Assembly: GCF_000428525.1 (NCBI RefSeq)
Contig: NZ_AUAC01000008.1
Span: forward strand, 62,001-126,000
From: Hellea balneolensis DSM 19091
Lineage (GTDB): Bacteria; Pseudomonadota; Alphaproteobacteria; Caulobacterales; Maricaulaceae
Reading direction: 5' to 3'
DNA: 64,000 bases
This document shows positions 1 to 7,554 of this stretch, piece after piece. The notes beneath the pieces were generated by a model, which was not told where the DNA came from, did not search any database, and saw nothing but the letters and a program-made list of their open reading frames with translations. The position numbers and the translations under genes are program-made. Position 1 is the stretch's first letter; each line of letters opens with the position of its first letter.

Positions 1-226
1 TGCCGCATAAGGGTTTTAGCAGTGGCAGTGTTTCAAGAGCGTTTTTAAACGGCGTAAAACGATCATCTAAAAAGATATAGTCATATGTTTCAGAGCCAAG
101 CGCCGCTTTAGCGGTATCAATATCAAGTGCGCTTGTGAGCATAACGGGACCTCCGATACCTGCTGTTATATAGCAGTTCAGGATTTTATGCTCTATAGCG
201 TCGTCATCTATCAATAAAAGTTTCAT
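1..226 (-). CDS. Response regulator receiver protein, 3' end beyond window
   Basis: The reverse strand from an ATG at 226 is open to the window edge and gives about 75 residues. They begin MKLLLIDDDAIEHKI and later contain TYDYIFLDDRF. The early DDD triplet and the hydrophobic strand ending in Asp-Asp are the acidic pocket and phospho-acceptor region of a CheY-type receiver. The usual LDxxMP after the phospho-Asp is replaced by LDDRF, so this is a divergent receiver. It lies 123 bp downstream of, and in the same direction as, a PAS histidine kinase and is probably its partner. A CtrA-like TTAA-N7-TTAA box lies in the gap, so it may have its own promoter. The C-terminal part is not visible, so an output domain cannot be excluded. 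Confidence 0.8.
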   Translation of the reverse strand, partial: MKLLLIDDDAIEHKILNCYITAGIGGPVMLTSALDIDTAKAALGSETYDYIFLDDRFTPFKNALETLPLLKPLCG

Positions 227-291
227 CACAACCTACATTCTTATAGGAAGAGGATAGTATGTTTGCGTTACGAATAAGCAAAAAAACACGG

Positions 292-306
292 TTAAAATTG
301 GTTTAA
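292..306. promoter_or_regulatory. Putative CtrA-binding box (TTAA-N7-TTAA)
   Basis: The sequence reads TTAA, seven bases (AATTGGT), then TTAA. This is the spacing of the consensus bound by the alphaproteobacterial cell-cycle regulator CtrA. It is centred about 73 bp upstream of the receiver start at 226 and just past the end of the kinase gene. The motif is short and AT-rich, so a chance match is possible. Confidence 0.4.
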
Positions 307-349
307 ATTTAAGGCTGAATGTCCACTATAACGGCTTTTTACAGCTCGC

Positions 350-1810
350 CTAAGCTTTAGTGGCATTTAAAGAAAAGTTAAATTCAGATCCCTTTTCACG
401 GCGCGGATTAAGCTCAATCCGGCCGCCATGGAGCGTAATAATACGTTGGCAAAGGGCCAGTCCGATACCTGTGCCTTCCCTGTGGGATTGAAGCTTAGAG
501 CGGCCAAAGAGATCAAAGACATGCGGCGCAAATTCTTTATTAATACCAACGCCATTATCGGCAAAGCTTAAATGCCACTGTCCTTGCCGTTTTGACGCTG
601 TGATGTCGATGATGACTGGAACAGAATGGTCCCGATATTTTATCGCGTTTTCAACAAGATTACTGACCACTTGGGTCAATAAAGCGCGGTCTCCGCGCAC
701 ATGAATTAAATCATCAGGACATTTTATGACGCCACCGCATGCTTGGAGGTCTGACATATTAAGCTGCGCAACATGGTCTATCACAGATGATAAATTGACT
801 GGGTCAAGATGCGCCGTCCCGGGAGAGGAGCGCATAAATTTAAGAAAACTTCTGATCAGGCTATGCATATTATCCACGCCGTCTCTTATCTTATTGATAT
901 AAGCCTGCCCTTCAGGCGCGAGGCTTTGGCCATGCTCGACTTGAAGCAGCTCCGCAAAGACAGAGATATGCCTTAAAGGCGTCTGTAAATCATGCGAGGT
1001 TAAAGAGGCAAAATCATCTAGATTTTTATTGATGGATTCTAAGATAGCCTCTTTTTCTTTAAGTTCTGTAATATCTGTGGAGACAACCAAAATACGGCTC
1101 TCACCGGTCAACGGGTCATTAAACGGAATTTTATCAGTCTGCGTCCAGCCCGGCTCACCCTCATTGGGTGTGTAGCGCTCAACAATACCCAAGAGCGGTT
1201 CTCCGGTATTGATAACTTTGAGGTCATCATCGTGGTAAGCTTTGGCACTGTCACCGAATAAATCATAGGTATTCTGCCCTTCAACGCTCTCAACATCCAT
1301 ACCCATAGATTCAGCTGCCGTCGCATTGAGCTTGAGTATAGTGTTTTTATCATCTTTATACCACACTTTGGACGGCATCGAATCCAAGACAATGCGCATT
1401 TCGGCTTGCATGATTTCGAGCGCCTTATTACGTGCTTCTAACTCAAGGGTAAGGGTGCGCTGCTCGGTGACATCGCGGGCCAATGACTGATATTCGATAA
1501 GTTGCGAGAACTCATCAAATAGGGCGATTATGATCCATTCCAAATGTAGAGCCGTACCGTCACTTTTTATGCGGGAGCTGTTTATTGTAGCGCGAGGGGC
1601 TTCTGGTGACAGGGCTGAAAGCTTATCCTGTAACGGCCCGCGCTGCTCTTCTTGAACGACGTCGAATAGAGGCTTTCCTATAAAGTCTTTTTCTTGACCT
1701 TGAAAAAACTCGGCAAACATTCTGTTGACATAGGAGAGCGAAAATTCCGGCGAAAACCGGCAAATTAGCTCAGGGTGCGTATCCAAAATCGAATTATATT
1801 TATGTTGCAT
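350..1810 (-). CDS. PAS-domain sensor histidine kinase
   Basis: This 486-residue protein has no obvious membrane segment, so it is probably cytoplasmic. Two PAS/PAC modules cover roughly residues 8-118 and 135-252, the second ending in VVSTDITELKEKE, a typical PAC-to-coiled-coil exit. A HisKA dimerisation domain follows with the H-box SHDLQTPLR and phospho-acceptor His at about 273. The HATPase domain shows the N-box NLVENAIKYR, the G1 box DNGVGI, an F-box (FDLFGR) and the G2 box GTGIGLALC. All residues for autophosphorylation are present. The two PAS domains suggest sensing of a small ligand, redox state or light, but no chromophore-binding Cys motif was recognised. It precedes the receiver gene ending outside the window and probably phosphorylates it. 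Confidence 0.9.
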   Translation of the reverse strand: MQHKYNSILDTHPELICRFSPEFSLSYVNRMFAEFFQGQEKDFIGKPLFDVVQEEQRGPLQDKLSALSPEAPRATINSSRIKSDGTALHLEWIIIALFDEFSQLIEYQSLARDVTEQRTLTLELEARNKALEIMQAEMRIVLDSMPSKVWYKDDKNTILKLNATAAESMGMDVESVEGQNTYDLFGDSAKAYHDDDLKVINTGEPLLGIVERYTPNEGEPGWTQTDKIPFNDPLTGESRILVVSTDITELKEKEAILESINKNLDDFASLTSHDLQTPLRHISVFAELLQVEHGQSLAPEGQAYINKIRDGVDNMHSLIRSFLKFMRSSPGTAHLDPVNLSSVIDHVAQLNMSDLQACGGVIKCPDDLIHVRGDRALLTQVVSNLVENAIKYRDHSVPVIIDITASKRQGQWHLSFADNGVGINKEFAPHVFDLFGRSKLQSHREGTGIGLALCQRIITLHGGRIELNPRREKGSEFNFSLNATKA

Positions 1811-1945
1811 AACCGGCCAAGATAAAAACTTAAATAAAGCGAGAGTCGTAAATATGCTAATATGGTTTCTATTTGCCTAAAATAAGCGCCCTATTGATAT
1901 AGGCTGTGCCACCTTCTAAGAGACCTACGAATTTGAGGACGACAC

Positions 1946-2725
1946 ATGGCTCATACACATAGCCCGCCTGAGACACTCAAAACTGTTTCCGTGGACCCAG
2001 CTGAAATGAAGAGCTTTTCCCGCATGGCGGCGGATTGGTGGGACCCATCGGGCCCGTTTAAGCCGCTACACATTATGAATGGAGCGCGGCTTGGTTTTAT
2101 TAAAGACACGCTCTGTGAGCATTTCCACCGCGATCCTAATTCCGAACTCCCGCTCAAGGGCTTACGCATTTTAGATATAGGTTGCGGAGGCGGCTTATTA
2201 TGCGAGCCCTTAACACGCCTTGGCGCGAGAATGACAGGGGTGGATGCTTTAGAGCGCAACCTTAAAACAGCCAAAACCCATGCTGAGCAAATGGGTCTGG
2301 ACATTGATTATCGACATGGAACCATCGAACAGATGGTGGCTGCATCGGAAAAAAAGAGCGGTGATATACCTTTTGATGCTGTCCTAAATATGGAGGTCAT
2401 TGAACATGTCGCGAACCCACCTGAGTTCATGAAAGATTGCGGAGCGATGGTTCGAGAAGGCGGTATTATGTTCTGCTCAACAATAAACCGCACGCTCAAA
2501 GCCTTTACCTTTGCTATATTAGGCGCAGAATATATTTTAGGCTGGCTCCCAAAAGGCACGCATCAATATCGTAAATTCGTTAAACCAGAAGAAATTCAGA
2601 CGTGGCTTAAATCTGCAGGCCTGTCTCCACAACCCGGCATTGGCATGAGTCTAAACCCTGTGACTAGCCACTGGCGCTTCTCAGATGATCTCTCTATTAA
2701 TTACGTAACGGTCGCAACAGCTTAA
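1946..2725 (+). CDS. ubiG: Ubiquinone biosynthesis O-methyltransferase UbiG
   Basis: UbiG performs both SAM-dependent O-methylations of the ubiquinone ring. The 259-residue length is close to the family norm. The SAM-binding motif I is RILDIGCGGGLL at about 74-85, followed by an acidic post-I strand (MTGVDALERN) and a long insertion carrying MEVIEHVANP, the UbiG signature. The N-terminal FSRMAADWWDPSGPFKPLH is also diagnostic. An AGGA ribosome site lies about 8 bases before the ATG. It is a single gene upstream of an orphan ParB-like gene; related genomes place ubiG beside the DUF1178/nitrilase/grxC/comF block, which follows here after the ParB-like gene. Confidence 0.95.
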   Translation: MAHTHSPPETLKTVSVDPAEMKSFSRMAADWWDPSGPFKPLHIMNGARLGFIKDTLCEHFHRDPNSELPLKGLRILDIGCGGGLLCEPLTRLGARMTGVDALERNLKTAKTHAEQMGLDIDYRHGTIEQMVAASEKKSGDIPFDAVLNMEVIEHVANPPEFMKDCGAMVREGGIMFCSTINRTLKAFTFAILGAEYILGWLPKGTHQYRKFVKPEEIQTWLKSAGLSPQPGIGMSLNPVTSHWRFSDDLSINYVTVATA

Positions 2726-2805
2726 TAAATAGTGTTAATAAGTCTTAAAGCACACTCTTAACCCCTTCAGATTTAATTCAGAAGACCTTCCTTATTTATG
2801 ACATA

Positions 2806-2849
2806 TTGCTGTTACATAACAACAATATAGGAAGTTAACAGGCGTTAAC
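2806..2849. promoter_or_regulatory. Dyad and paired GTTAAC sites upstream of the ParB-like gene
   Basis: Two structures lie in the 206-bp gap before the ParB-like gene. An imperfect inverted repeat pairs TTGCTGTT (2806-2813) with AACAACAA (2818-2825), seven of eight positions matching. Two copies of the palindrome GTTAAC (2834-2839 and 2844-2849) follow, the second extending to GTTAACCAT. TTAACCAT is the CtrA half-site described in alphaproteobacteria, but the TTAA spacing here is six rather than seven bases. The arrangement suggests control of the downstream gene by a dimeric regulator, possibly CtrA. Confidence 0.35.
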
Positions 2850-2931
2850 CATAATGGGTTTTATTTAATGGAACCGTATCAATCGCGTAAGCGTTATGGG
2901 TTTATTAACGTAGTCTTTTAAGGAGGCAATT

Positions 2932-3654
2932 ATGTTACCGACTAAAATAAAAATGGCGAAATTATCTCGTTTCCGAGCTCCAACGACACGCATTTTATAT
3001 GGTGAGCGCCTTAAAGACGTCACTCAAATACAGGCCTCTGTCCTAAAGCATGGGCTCTTAAGCCCCCTCTTAGTCGTGTCCCGCGGACAAAAGCTTATCG
3101 TTGTCGATGGCAAAAAGAGACTTTCCGCCCTCCGCCGTATGAGATTTTCTGGTGACCTGCCCCGCTCGCTCGTGCGCGTCCCCTATATTCTCGTCAACCA
3201 CGAGGAGGGGAAATATGAGAAAAACGACGCTGAGACGCCTGTTAAAAAACTACGCCCTATGAACCTTTTATCGAACCAGGAACGTTTCGAAGAAGTCACG
3301 AAGCTTCGCCATAAAGGTTATGGCCTGATGGAAATTGCCTCAGAGCTTTATGTTTCGAAATCCTGCGTCAAAGACCTACTGCGCGTCGCTCTCCTCTCTC
3401 CGCGTTTGCGACAGGCTTATTTTGGCGGCACAATTTCTATTGAACAAGCGCGTGCTTTTGCAAGCCTTCCCAATACGGATGCGCAGGATCAACTCCTCAT
3501 CGCTTTGGGGCCATTCGCGGATGCTCCTGAAATCTTAAAGGCGATCGAAAATGGAGAAACCGTCATTGAAATGGCAGATGACAATGTGATTATATTGCCA
3601 AGTCGTCGTCCACTCACGCCTTATCGTGCGGGCCCGGAAACGATTGCCGCCTAG
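2932..3654 (+). CDS. Orphan ParB/Spo0J-like nuclease-fold DNA-binding protein
   Basis: This 240-residue protein begins with a ParB N-terminal fold (residues about 10-95). It contains VLKHGLLSPLLVVSRG and VVDGKKRLSALRRM, the place where chromosomal ParB proteins carry the GERR CTP-binding box. Here the box reads GKKR. A helix-turn-helix follows at about 118-160 (LMEIASELYVSKSCVKDLL), then a short C-terminal region without a clear dimerisation domain. A strong AAGGAGG lies before the ATG. No parA is adjacent, so it is not the canonical parAB locus. It may be a plasmid-derived or regulatory ParB relative. Its stop codon TAG is formed by the CTAG at the end of the adjoining mobile element. Confidence 0.8.
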   Translation: MLPTKIKMAKLSRFRAPTTRILYGERLKDVTQIQASVLKHGLLSPLLVVSRGQKLIVVDGKKRLSALRRMRFSGDLPRSLVRVPYILVNHEEGKYEKNDAETPVKKLRPMNLLSNQERFEEVTKLRHKGYGLMEIASELYVSKSCVKDLLRVALLSPRLRQAYFGGTISIEQARAFASLPNTDAQDQLLIALGPFADAPEILKAIENGETVIEMADDNVIILPSRRPLTPYRAGPETIAA

Positions 3655-3920
3655 TGTCTGTGGACAACTAAGGTTGAGTTAAGACAGGTACGATTTTAAA
3701 CGAGTTTGAGGCGCAGACCGCAAGGTGGTGTTTGCACCACCGAGGATGTGCAACGTAAAAGTCGTTAAAAAGCGCACCGCCGCGTCGCGGTATGGACAAA
3801 ATCACCTATTTTGTCGTCGAAAACCCTCGCCGTGCGGACGCACGCCTTCAATTTTCTTCTAAAACTATGAGATTTTTGTCTCATATCTTAATCTTAACCT
3901 TAGTTGTCCCCAGACCCTAG
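3651..3920. mobile_element. MITE-like non-autonomous element, copy A (270 bp)
   Basis: The stretch between two CTAG tetranucleotides carries terminal inverted repeats: the left end reads GTCTGTGGACAACTAAGGTT and the complement of the right end GGTCTGGGGACAACTAAGGT. A second copy of the same total length lies at 5167-5436 and looks roughly 85% identical by eye. Inside is a hairpin, GGTGGTG-TTTG-CACCACC, and a GC-rich part (GCGTCGCGG). No transposase is encoded. CTAG, TTAG or a central TA at the ends fits target preferences known for IS5-group or IS630-group elements, whose transposase would have to act in trans. It separates two convergent genes and supplies both their stop codons. Confidence 0.75.
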
Positions 3921-4357
3921 TTGACTTTCTTTTTGGGTTTAGGCGCAAGGACGTCAGGCAAAGGCGCTATGCCGACGCCTTCATCCCTTAACTCTTCAGC
4001 CTCTTTAGCGCTCGCTTCGCCGTAAATCGGGCGCTCTTCTTTTTCGCCGTAGTGAATAGCCCTCGCTTCATCCGCAAATTTCTCCCCAACATAGTCACAT
4101 TTATCTTCTATTTCTTTGCGAATAGTCTGAGCCGCTGCGTTCATCATGGCGAGCGCCTCTTTGCGCTTCGTTTGAGCCGCAGCTTTCTTGCGAGACGTCG
4201 AAACGTTTGGAGCCATAATCGCTTTCTCGACCTTGGCAGACCCGCAATGGGGACACTGCACAAGCCGTTTCTCACGCTGGGCGTCATAATCCTTTGAGCT
4301 TGAAAACCAAGCTTCAAATTCATGGTCATGCCGACATATGAGGTTATATTTTATCAT
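3917..4357 (-). CDS. DUF1178 family protein
   Basis: A 146-residue small zinc-ribbon-like protein. It starts MIKYNLICRHDHEFEAWF and contains CPHCGSAKVEKAIMAPNVS at about 35-53, the pattern of DUF1178. The pair of CxxC-like elements suggests metal binding, but the function is unknown. The rest is a charged helical region and a basic tail (KPKKKVN). The ATG overlaps the end of the upstream carbon-nitrogen hydrolase by 4 bases, so the two are translationally coupled. This adjacency is common in alphaproteobacteria. The TAG stop lies in the CTAG border of element copy A. Confidence 0.9.
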   Translation of the reverse strand: MIKYNLICRHDHEFEAWFSSSKDYDAQREKRLVQCPHCGSAKVEKAIMAPNVSTSRKKAAAQTKRKEALAMMNAAAQTIRKEIEDKCDYVGEKFADEARAIHYGEKEERPIYGEASAKEAEELRDEGVGIAPLPDVLAPKPKKKVN

Positions 4358-5166
4358 GTGATATAATCGGGGTTATGATTCCAAGCAGGAAGTCTGCTGC
4401 GGGCCTCTGCCACATCTTTAAGATCTATATCCGCTAAGAGAATACCCGGCGCGTCATGATACAAATGAGCGCGAACACCGCCCCAAGGCCCAATAATCAT
4501 GGAATGACCATAAGTGGAACGCCCATCTTCATGCTGGCCGCCTTGAGCGGGCGCTATCACAAAACTGCCCGTTTCTATAGCGCGGGCTCTTAACAAAACC
4601 TCCCAATGGGCCTCTCCTGTGGGTTTTGTGAAAGCCGCCGGAACCGCAATTATATCTGCGCCGGCCTGTCCATAATATCTGTAAAGACCGGGAAAGCGAA
4701 GATCATAACAGACTGACAAGCCCAGCTTCGCCCCCTCGATAGTGGCCATCACGGCCATGTCGCCGCGGTCATAAACGCGGCTCTCTTTCCACGTTTCTTC
4801 TTTTGAAACCGTGACATCAAAGAGGTGTATTTTGTCATAGCGGGCGGTGATCGCGCCCGAAGGATCGAATAAATAAGAGCGATTCACGGCACGCCTTTCG
4901 CCCGTTTTTACGGCCAGAGACCCTATGAGGAGATCAATGTTTAAATCATGTGACAGACGGCCAAAGTGCCGAATGCCTCGATCACGCTCCTCTTCATTTA
5001 TGACCTCAAAAAGGCGATTTGAGGATCGCTGCAGGATATGTGTCATTTCAGGCGTTGCAATAAATGTCGCGCCTTCATCAGCCGCGCGGCGTATCAATGT
5101 CTCTGCAGCCTTCAAATTCGCGTCAATATCAACGCCAGACCTCATCTGTATGGCCGCAATACGCAC
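4354..5166 (-). CDS. Nitrilase-superfamily carbon-nitrogen hydrolase
   Basis: A 270-residue hydrolase with the complete Glu-Lys-Cys triad: E40 (TPEMTH), K112 (RYDKIHLFD) and C153 (SVCYDLRFPGLYR). The Nit1/Nit2-like motifs suggest an omega-amidase or deaminated-glutathione amidase, which would fit its place beside grxC; the substrate is inferred. The start is GTG at 5166, chosen because MRIAAIQMRSG matches the usual N-terminus. That GTG directly abuts the right-hand mobile element copy, which leaves no recognisable ribosome-binding site upstream. Initiation may therefore be weak, or helped by sequence inside the element. It overlaps DUF1178 downstream by 4 bases. Confidence 0.93.
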   Translation of the reverse strand: MRIAAIQMRSGVDIDANLKAAETLIRRAADEGATFIATPEMTHILQRSSNRLFEVINEEERDRGIRHFGRLSHDLNIDLLIGSLAVKTGERRAVNRSYLFDPSGAITARYDKIHLFDVTVSKEETWKESRVYDRGDMAVMATIEGAKLGLSVCYDLRFPGLYRYYGQAGADIIAVPAAFTKPTGEAHWEVLLRARAIETGSFVIAPAQGGQHEDGRSTYGHSMIIGPWGGVRAHLYHDAPGILLADIDLKDVAEARSRLPAWNHNPDYIT

Positions 5167-5436
5167 TTAGGGTCTGTGGACAATTAGGTTTGAGTTAAGA
5201 CGGGAGCGATTTTGAACGAATTTTAGGCGCAAACCGCAAGGTGGTGTCTGCACCACCGAGGACTTGCAACGCGAAAGTCGCTCAAAAGCGCCCCGCCGCG
5301 TCGCGGTCTGGATAAAATCACCTATTTTGTCGTCGAAAACCCTCGCCGCGCGGACGCGCGCCTTCGGGGTTTCTCCTAAAACTATGTGATTTTGTCTCAT
5401 ATCTTAATCTCAACCCTAATGGTCCACAGACCCTAG
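5167..5436. mobile_element. MITE-like non-autonomous element, copy B (270 bp)
   Basis: This is the second copy of the element at 3651-3920, in the same orientation and of the same length, bordered by TTAG on the left and CTAG on the right. The terminal inverted repeats are GGTCTGTGGACAATTAGG on the left and GGTCTGTGGACCATTAGGGT as the complement of the right end. The internal hairpin GGTGGTG-TCTG-CACCACC is intact. It sits between grxC and the carbon-nitrogen hydrolase, which both run leftward, and supplies the TAG stop of grxC. A 77-codon reading frame inside it (5167-5400, reverse) is not treated as a gene. Confidence 0.75.
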
Positions 5437-5693
5437 GTAAGCAATGGGTCCAGACCGCCTTTAGCGTCAAGCGCATATAAATCATCACATCCGCCAATAT
5501 GTTTTCCATCAATAAATATTTGCGGAAATGTATTTGCGCCTTGGGCGCGTGACCTCATCTCGGCGCGAATCTTACTATCCATATAGGCCGGAATATCGAT
5601 AAATTCAGCGCCTTTGCTTTTTAGCAGCGCTTTGGCGCGCGAACAAAATGGACACATCATTTTCGTATAGATTTCAATTTTGGCCATCACCAT
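5433..5693 (-). CDS. grxC: Glutaredoxin 3 (GrxC)
   Basis: A dithiol glutaredoxin of 86 residues that uses glutathione to reduce protein disulfides and ribonucleotide reductase. The active site CPFC is at about 14-17 (KMMCPFCSRAK). TFPQIFIDGKHIGGCDDLYAL provides the cis-Pro loop and glutathione-binding GGCDD. The start may be the first or third codon (MVMAKIE). The last codons run into the CTAG of element copy B, which makes the stop, so the C-terminus may differ slightly from the pre-insertion protein. It was probably once directly joined to the downstream hydrolase gene, with comF upstream. Confidence 0.95.
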   Translation of the reverse strand: MVMAKIEIYTKMMCPFCSRAKALLKSKGAEFIDIPAYMDSKIRAEMRSRAQGANTFPQIFIDGKHIGGCDDLYALDAKGGLDPLLT

Positions 5694-5715
5694 TATCCTT
5701 AAAGTGTTTCAGCCC

Positions 5716-6507
5716 TTATGTAGGAAGTGGGGCGGCTTTGACAACCCGAGCTAATGTCAGGGCGCAGACTTTTGCCGCGCCCGCTCTCTTAAGCGTTCTC
5801 GCACAAGCCTCCAACGTTGCACCGGTTGTCATAACATCGTCAATCAACACGATATTAGCGTCTTTAAGCCGGGGCAGAGCGGGCTCCCTGACGCTAAAAG
5901 CTCCCTGAACATTTCTACGGCGGGACGCGGCTGAGCGGCCACCTTGGCTTGAGGTGGCGCGGTGGCGCATGAGGATATCCGGATCAAATGCCGGAGCAGA
6001 TATTTTAGACAGCGCTCTTGCCAGTAAGGCGGATTGATTATACCGGCGCTTAACCCGCCGCGTAAGGTGCAGCGGAACTGGAACAAGATAATCGGCATCC
6101 TTTAAAACAGTCCGCCCAGCGCGGCGCATATGTGCTGCAAATATCTTAAGCCCTTCCGTCCGTCCGCCATGTTTAAATCCCAGAACTAAAGACCTTGAGA
6201 TATCATCATATTTAAATCCCGCCCGCCCCATATCATAAGCAGGTTTTTTAATAGAGCACCGCCCGCAAAGCGCGAAACTCCCCTCATCAAATTCAAAAGG
6301 GAAACCACAAATATAACAACACGGTTCATCTAGAAATGTGACCTCTCCCCAAATATCACTTTCAATAGCGCCGGCCTCCAAACTACCGGTTAGAAGGGAT
6401 TGCGGCGGCAAAATGATATCAACAGTTCGCCGAGCGATATCCATTATATGCGGCGTAATCTGCATTTGCGCTATCAAGGCCTTTATCTTTAAGTTTAATA
6501 AGAGCAT
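5716..6507 (-). CDS. ComF family amidophosphoribosyltransferase-like protein
   Basis: A 263-residue ComF homologue. The N-terminal zinc ribbon has CCYICGFPF and ALCGRC, followed by a type I phosphoribosyltransferase domain with the PRPP loop NIVLIDDVMTTGAT near residue 223. ComF is needed for DNA uptake in naturally competent bacteria; in alphaproteobacteria it is usually annotated by homology only. The first ATG touches, head to head, the ATG of the methyltransferase gene at 6508, leaving no promoter space. A later Met (6465 or 6444) may be the real start; no clear ribosome-binding site decides it. It lies upstream of grxC. Confidence 0.9.
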   Translation of the reverse strand: MLLLNLKIKALIAQMQITPHIMDIARRTVDIILPPQSLLTGSLEAGAIESDIWGEVTFLDEPCCYICGFPFEFDEGSFALCGRCSIKKPAYDMGRAGFKYDDISRSLVLGFKHGGRTEGLKIFAAHMRRAGRTVLKDADYLVPVPLHLTRRVKRRYNQSALLARALSKISAPAFDPDILMRHRATSSQGGRSAASRRRNVQGAFSVREPALPRLKDANIVLIDDVMTTGATLEACARTLKRAGAAKVCALTLARVVKAAPLPT

Positions 6508-7362
6508 ATGCCAGATATGACTGCTGCAAAAGCCCCTCCGAATATATTTGACGAAGACGCACTCGCCCTACGCAGATTACGGGCTGCAAAACGAGAAGAC
6601 TCATTTTTGATGGAACGCTGCGTGGCTGACCTTATTGACCGCTTGCTGGATGTAAATCGCGACTTTGAAAATGTTTTGATTTATGGCCCTAGCACCTTAG
6701 ACACAGCCATAAGGTCAAAATTACCTGATAGTAAAATAAATAACATTTCAACCTTCGAAACGCTCGATACCCTCCCAAGTCGCCCAGATTTTGATCTCAT
6801 TATTTCATTATTACGACTGCAAAGCCTCAATGATTTACCCGGCGGTATAATCCGGCTCTCGAAATGCCTGAAAGCTGATGGATTGTTTATCGGGGCGATG
6901 TTTGGAGGCGATACTTTGACCGAGCTGCGACAAGTTTTTTACGCGGTTGATGAAATGCATTTAGGGGGGCTGTCAGCGCATATCTATCCCATGGTCTCAC
7001 ACACTCAAGCCGGAGCTCTTTTAGCCCGCGCAGGTCTGAACCAACCTGTTATTGATACGGATCGTTTTACTGTGTCTTATGGGAAATTGAACACTCTTAT
7101 CTCTGACTTACGAGATCTTGGCGAGACCAATATATTGTCAGAACGCGTAAAGACGCCCTTAGGCCGAGCCTATAAAACAGCCCTTGAAGCGACTTATAAG
7201 GATATGTTTTCAACTCAAAACAACAAGCTCACTTGTAGTTTTGAAATTTTATGGCTGACAGGCTGGACACCTCATGAGAGCCAGCAAAAACCCCTTAAAC
7301 CCGGCAGCGCTAAAATGCGGCTGGAGGACAGTCTTAAGGATATCCGAAAACGGCGGCCGTGA
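6508..7362 (+). CDS. BioC/NDUFAF5-like SAM-dependent methyltransferase
   Basis: A 284-residue class I methyltransferase. NIFDEDALALRRLRAA and the helix LMERCVADLIDRLLDVNRDF match the NDUFAF5/BioC-like family that sits beside comF in alphaproteobacteria. The SAM motif I is degenerate (NVLIYGPSTLD instead of a glycine-rich loop), while FDLIISLLRLQSLNDLPG and GLFIGAMFGGDTLTELR are recognisable later motifs. The mitochondrial homologue hydroxylates an arginine in complex I, so a methyltransferase reaction should not be assumed. It is divergent from comF and ends one base before the stop of the convergent Flp pilin gene. Confidence 0.82.
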   Translation: MPDMTAAKAPPNIFDEDALALRRLRAAKREDSFLMERCVADLIDRLLDVNRDFENVLIYGPSTLDTAIRSKLPDSKINNISTFETLDTLPSRPDFDLIISLLRLQSLNDLPGGIIRLSKCLKADGLFIGAMFGGDTLTELRQVFYAVDEMHLGGLSAHIYPMVSHTQAGALLARAGLNQPVIDTDRFTVSYGKLNTLISDLRDLGETNILSERVKTPLGRAYKTALEATYKDMFSTQNNKLTCSFEILWLTGWTPHESQQKPLKPGSAKMRLEDSLKDIRKRRP

Positions 7363-7363
7363 T

Positions 7364-7552
7364 TTAGTCGCCTAAATACCCGTCTCCGGCCGCAGTTACT
7401 TGTGTCGAAACTGTTGTAAATTTATTATTGATGTCCTGCCCCATAAGGCTAGCACTTGCTATTAGCGCTATAGATATCAACGCCGCGACCATACCATATT
7501 CAATGGCTGTCGCTCCGGATTCGTCTTTTAAAAACGTCTTAAACATGCCCAT
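7364..7552 (-). CDS. Flp/Fap-type IVb pilin
   Basis: A 62-residue pilin of the Flp family, the subunit of Tad (tight adherence) pili. After the leader MGMFKTFLKDESG comes the prepilin-peptidase site and the conserved ATAIEYGMVAALISIALI, with Glu at position 5 of the mature form, then a single hydrophobic helix and a short tail (AAGDGYLGD). The ATG lies two bases after the mutT stop, and the SD-like GAGG falls within the mutT end, so it is likely coupled to mutT. The rest of the tad cluster is not here; only a TadG-like gene appears at 46814-48157. Orphan flp copies away from the tad locus do occur. Confidence 0.93.
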   Translation of the reverse strand: MGMFKTFLKDESGATAIEYGMVAALISIALIASASLMGQDINNKFTTVSTQVTAAGDGYLGD

Positions 7553-7554
7553 TT

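Noticed and set aside
5167-5400. 77-codon reverse-strand reading frame (Arg-rich, ending next to the hydrolase start) inside element copy B
   Set aside because: It lies wholly inside the repeat, is interrupted in copy A, has no ribosome-binding site and has the odd composition of a GC-rich non-coding element. Similar frames are often annotated in this kind of repeat.
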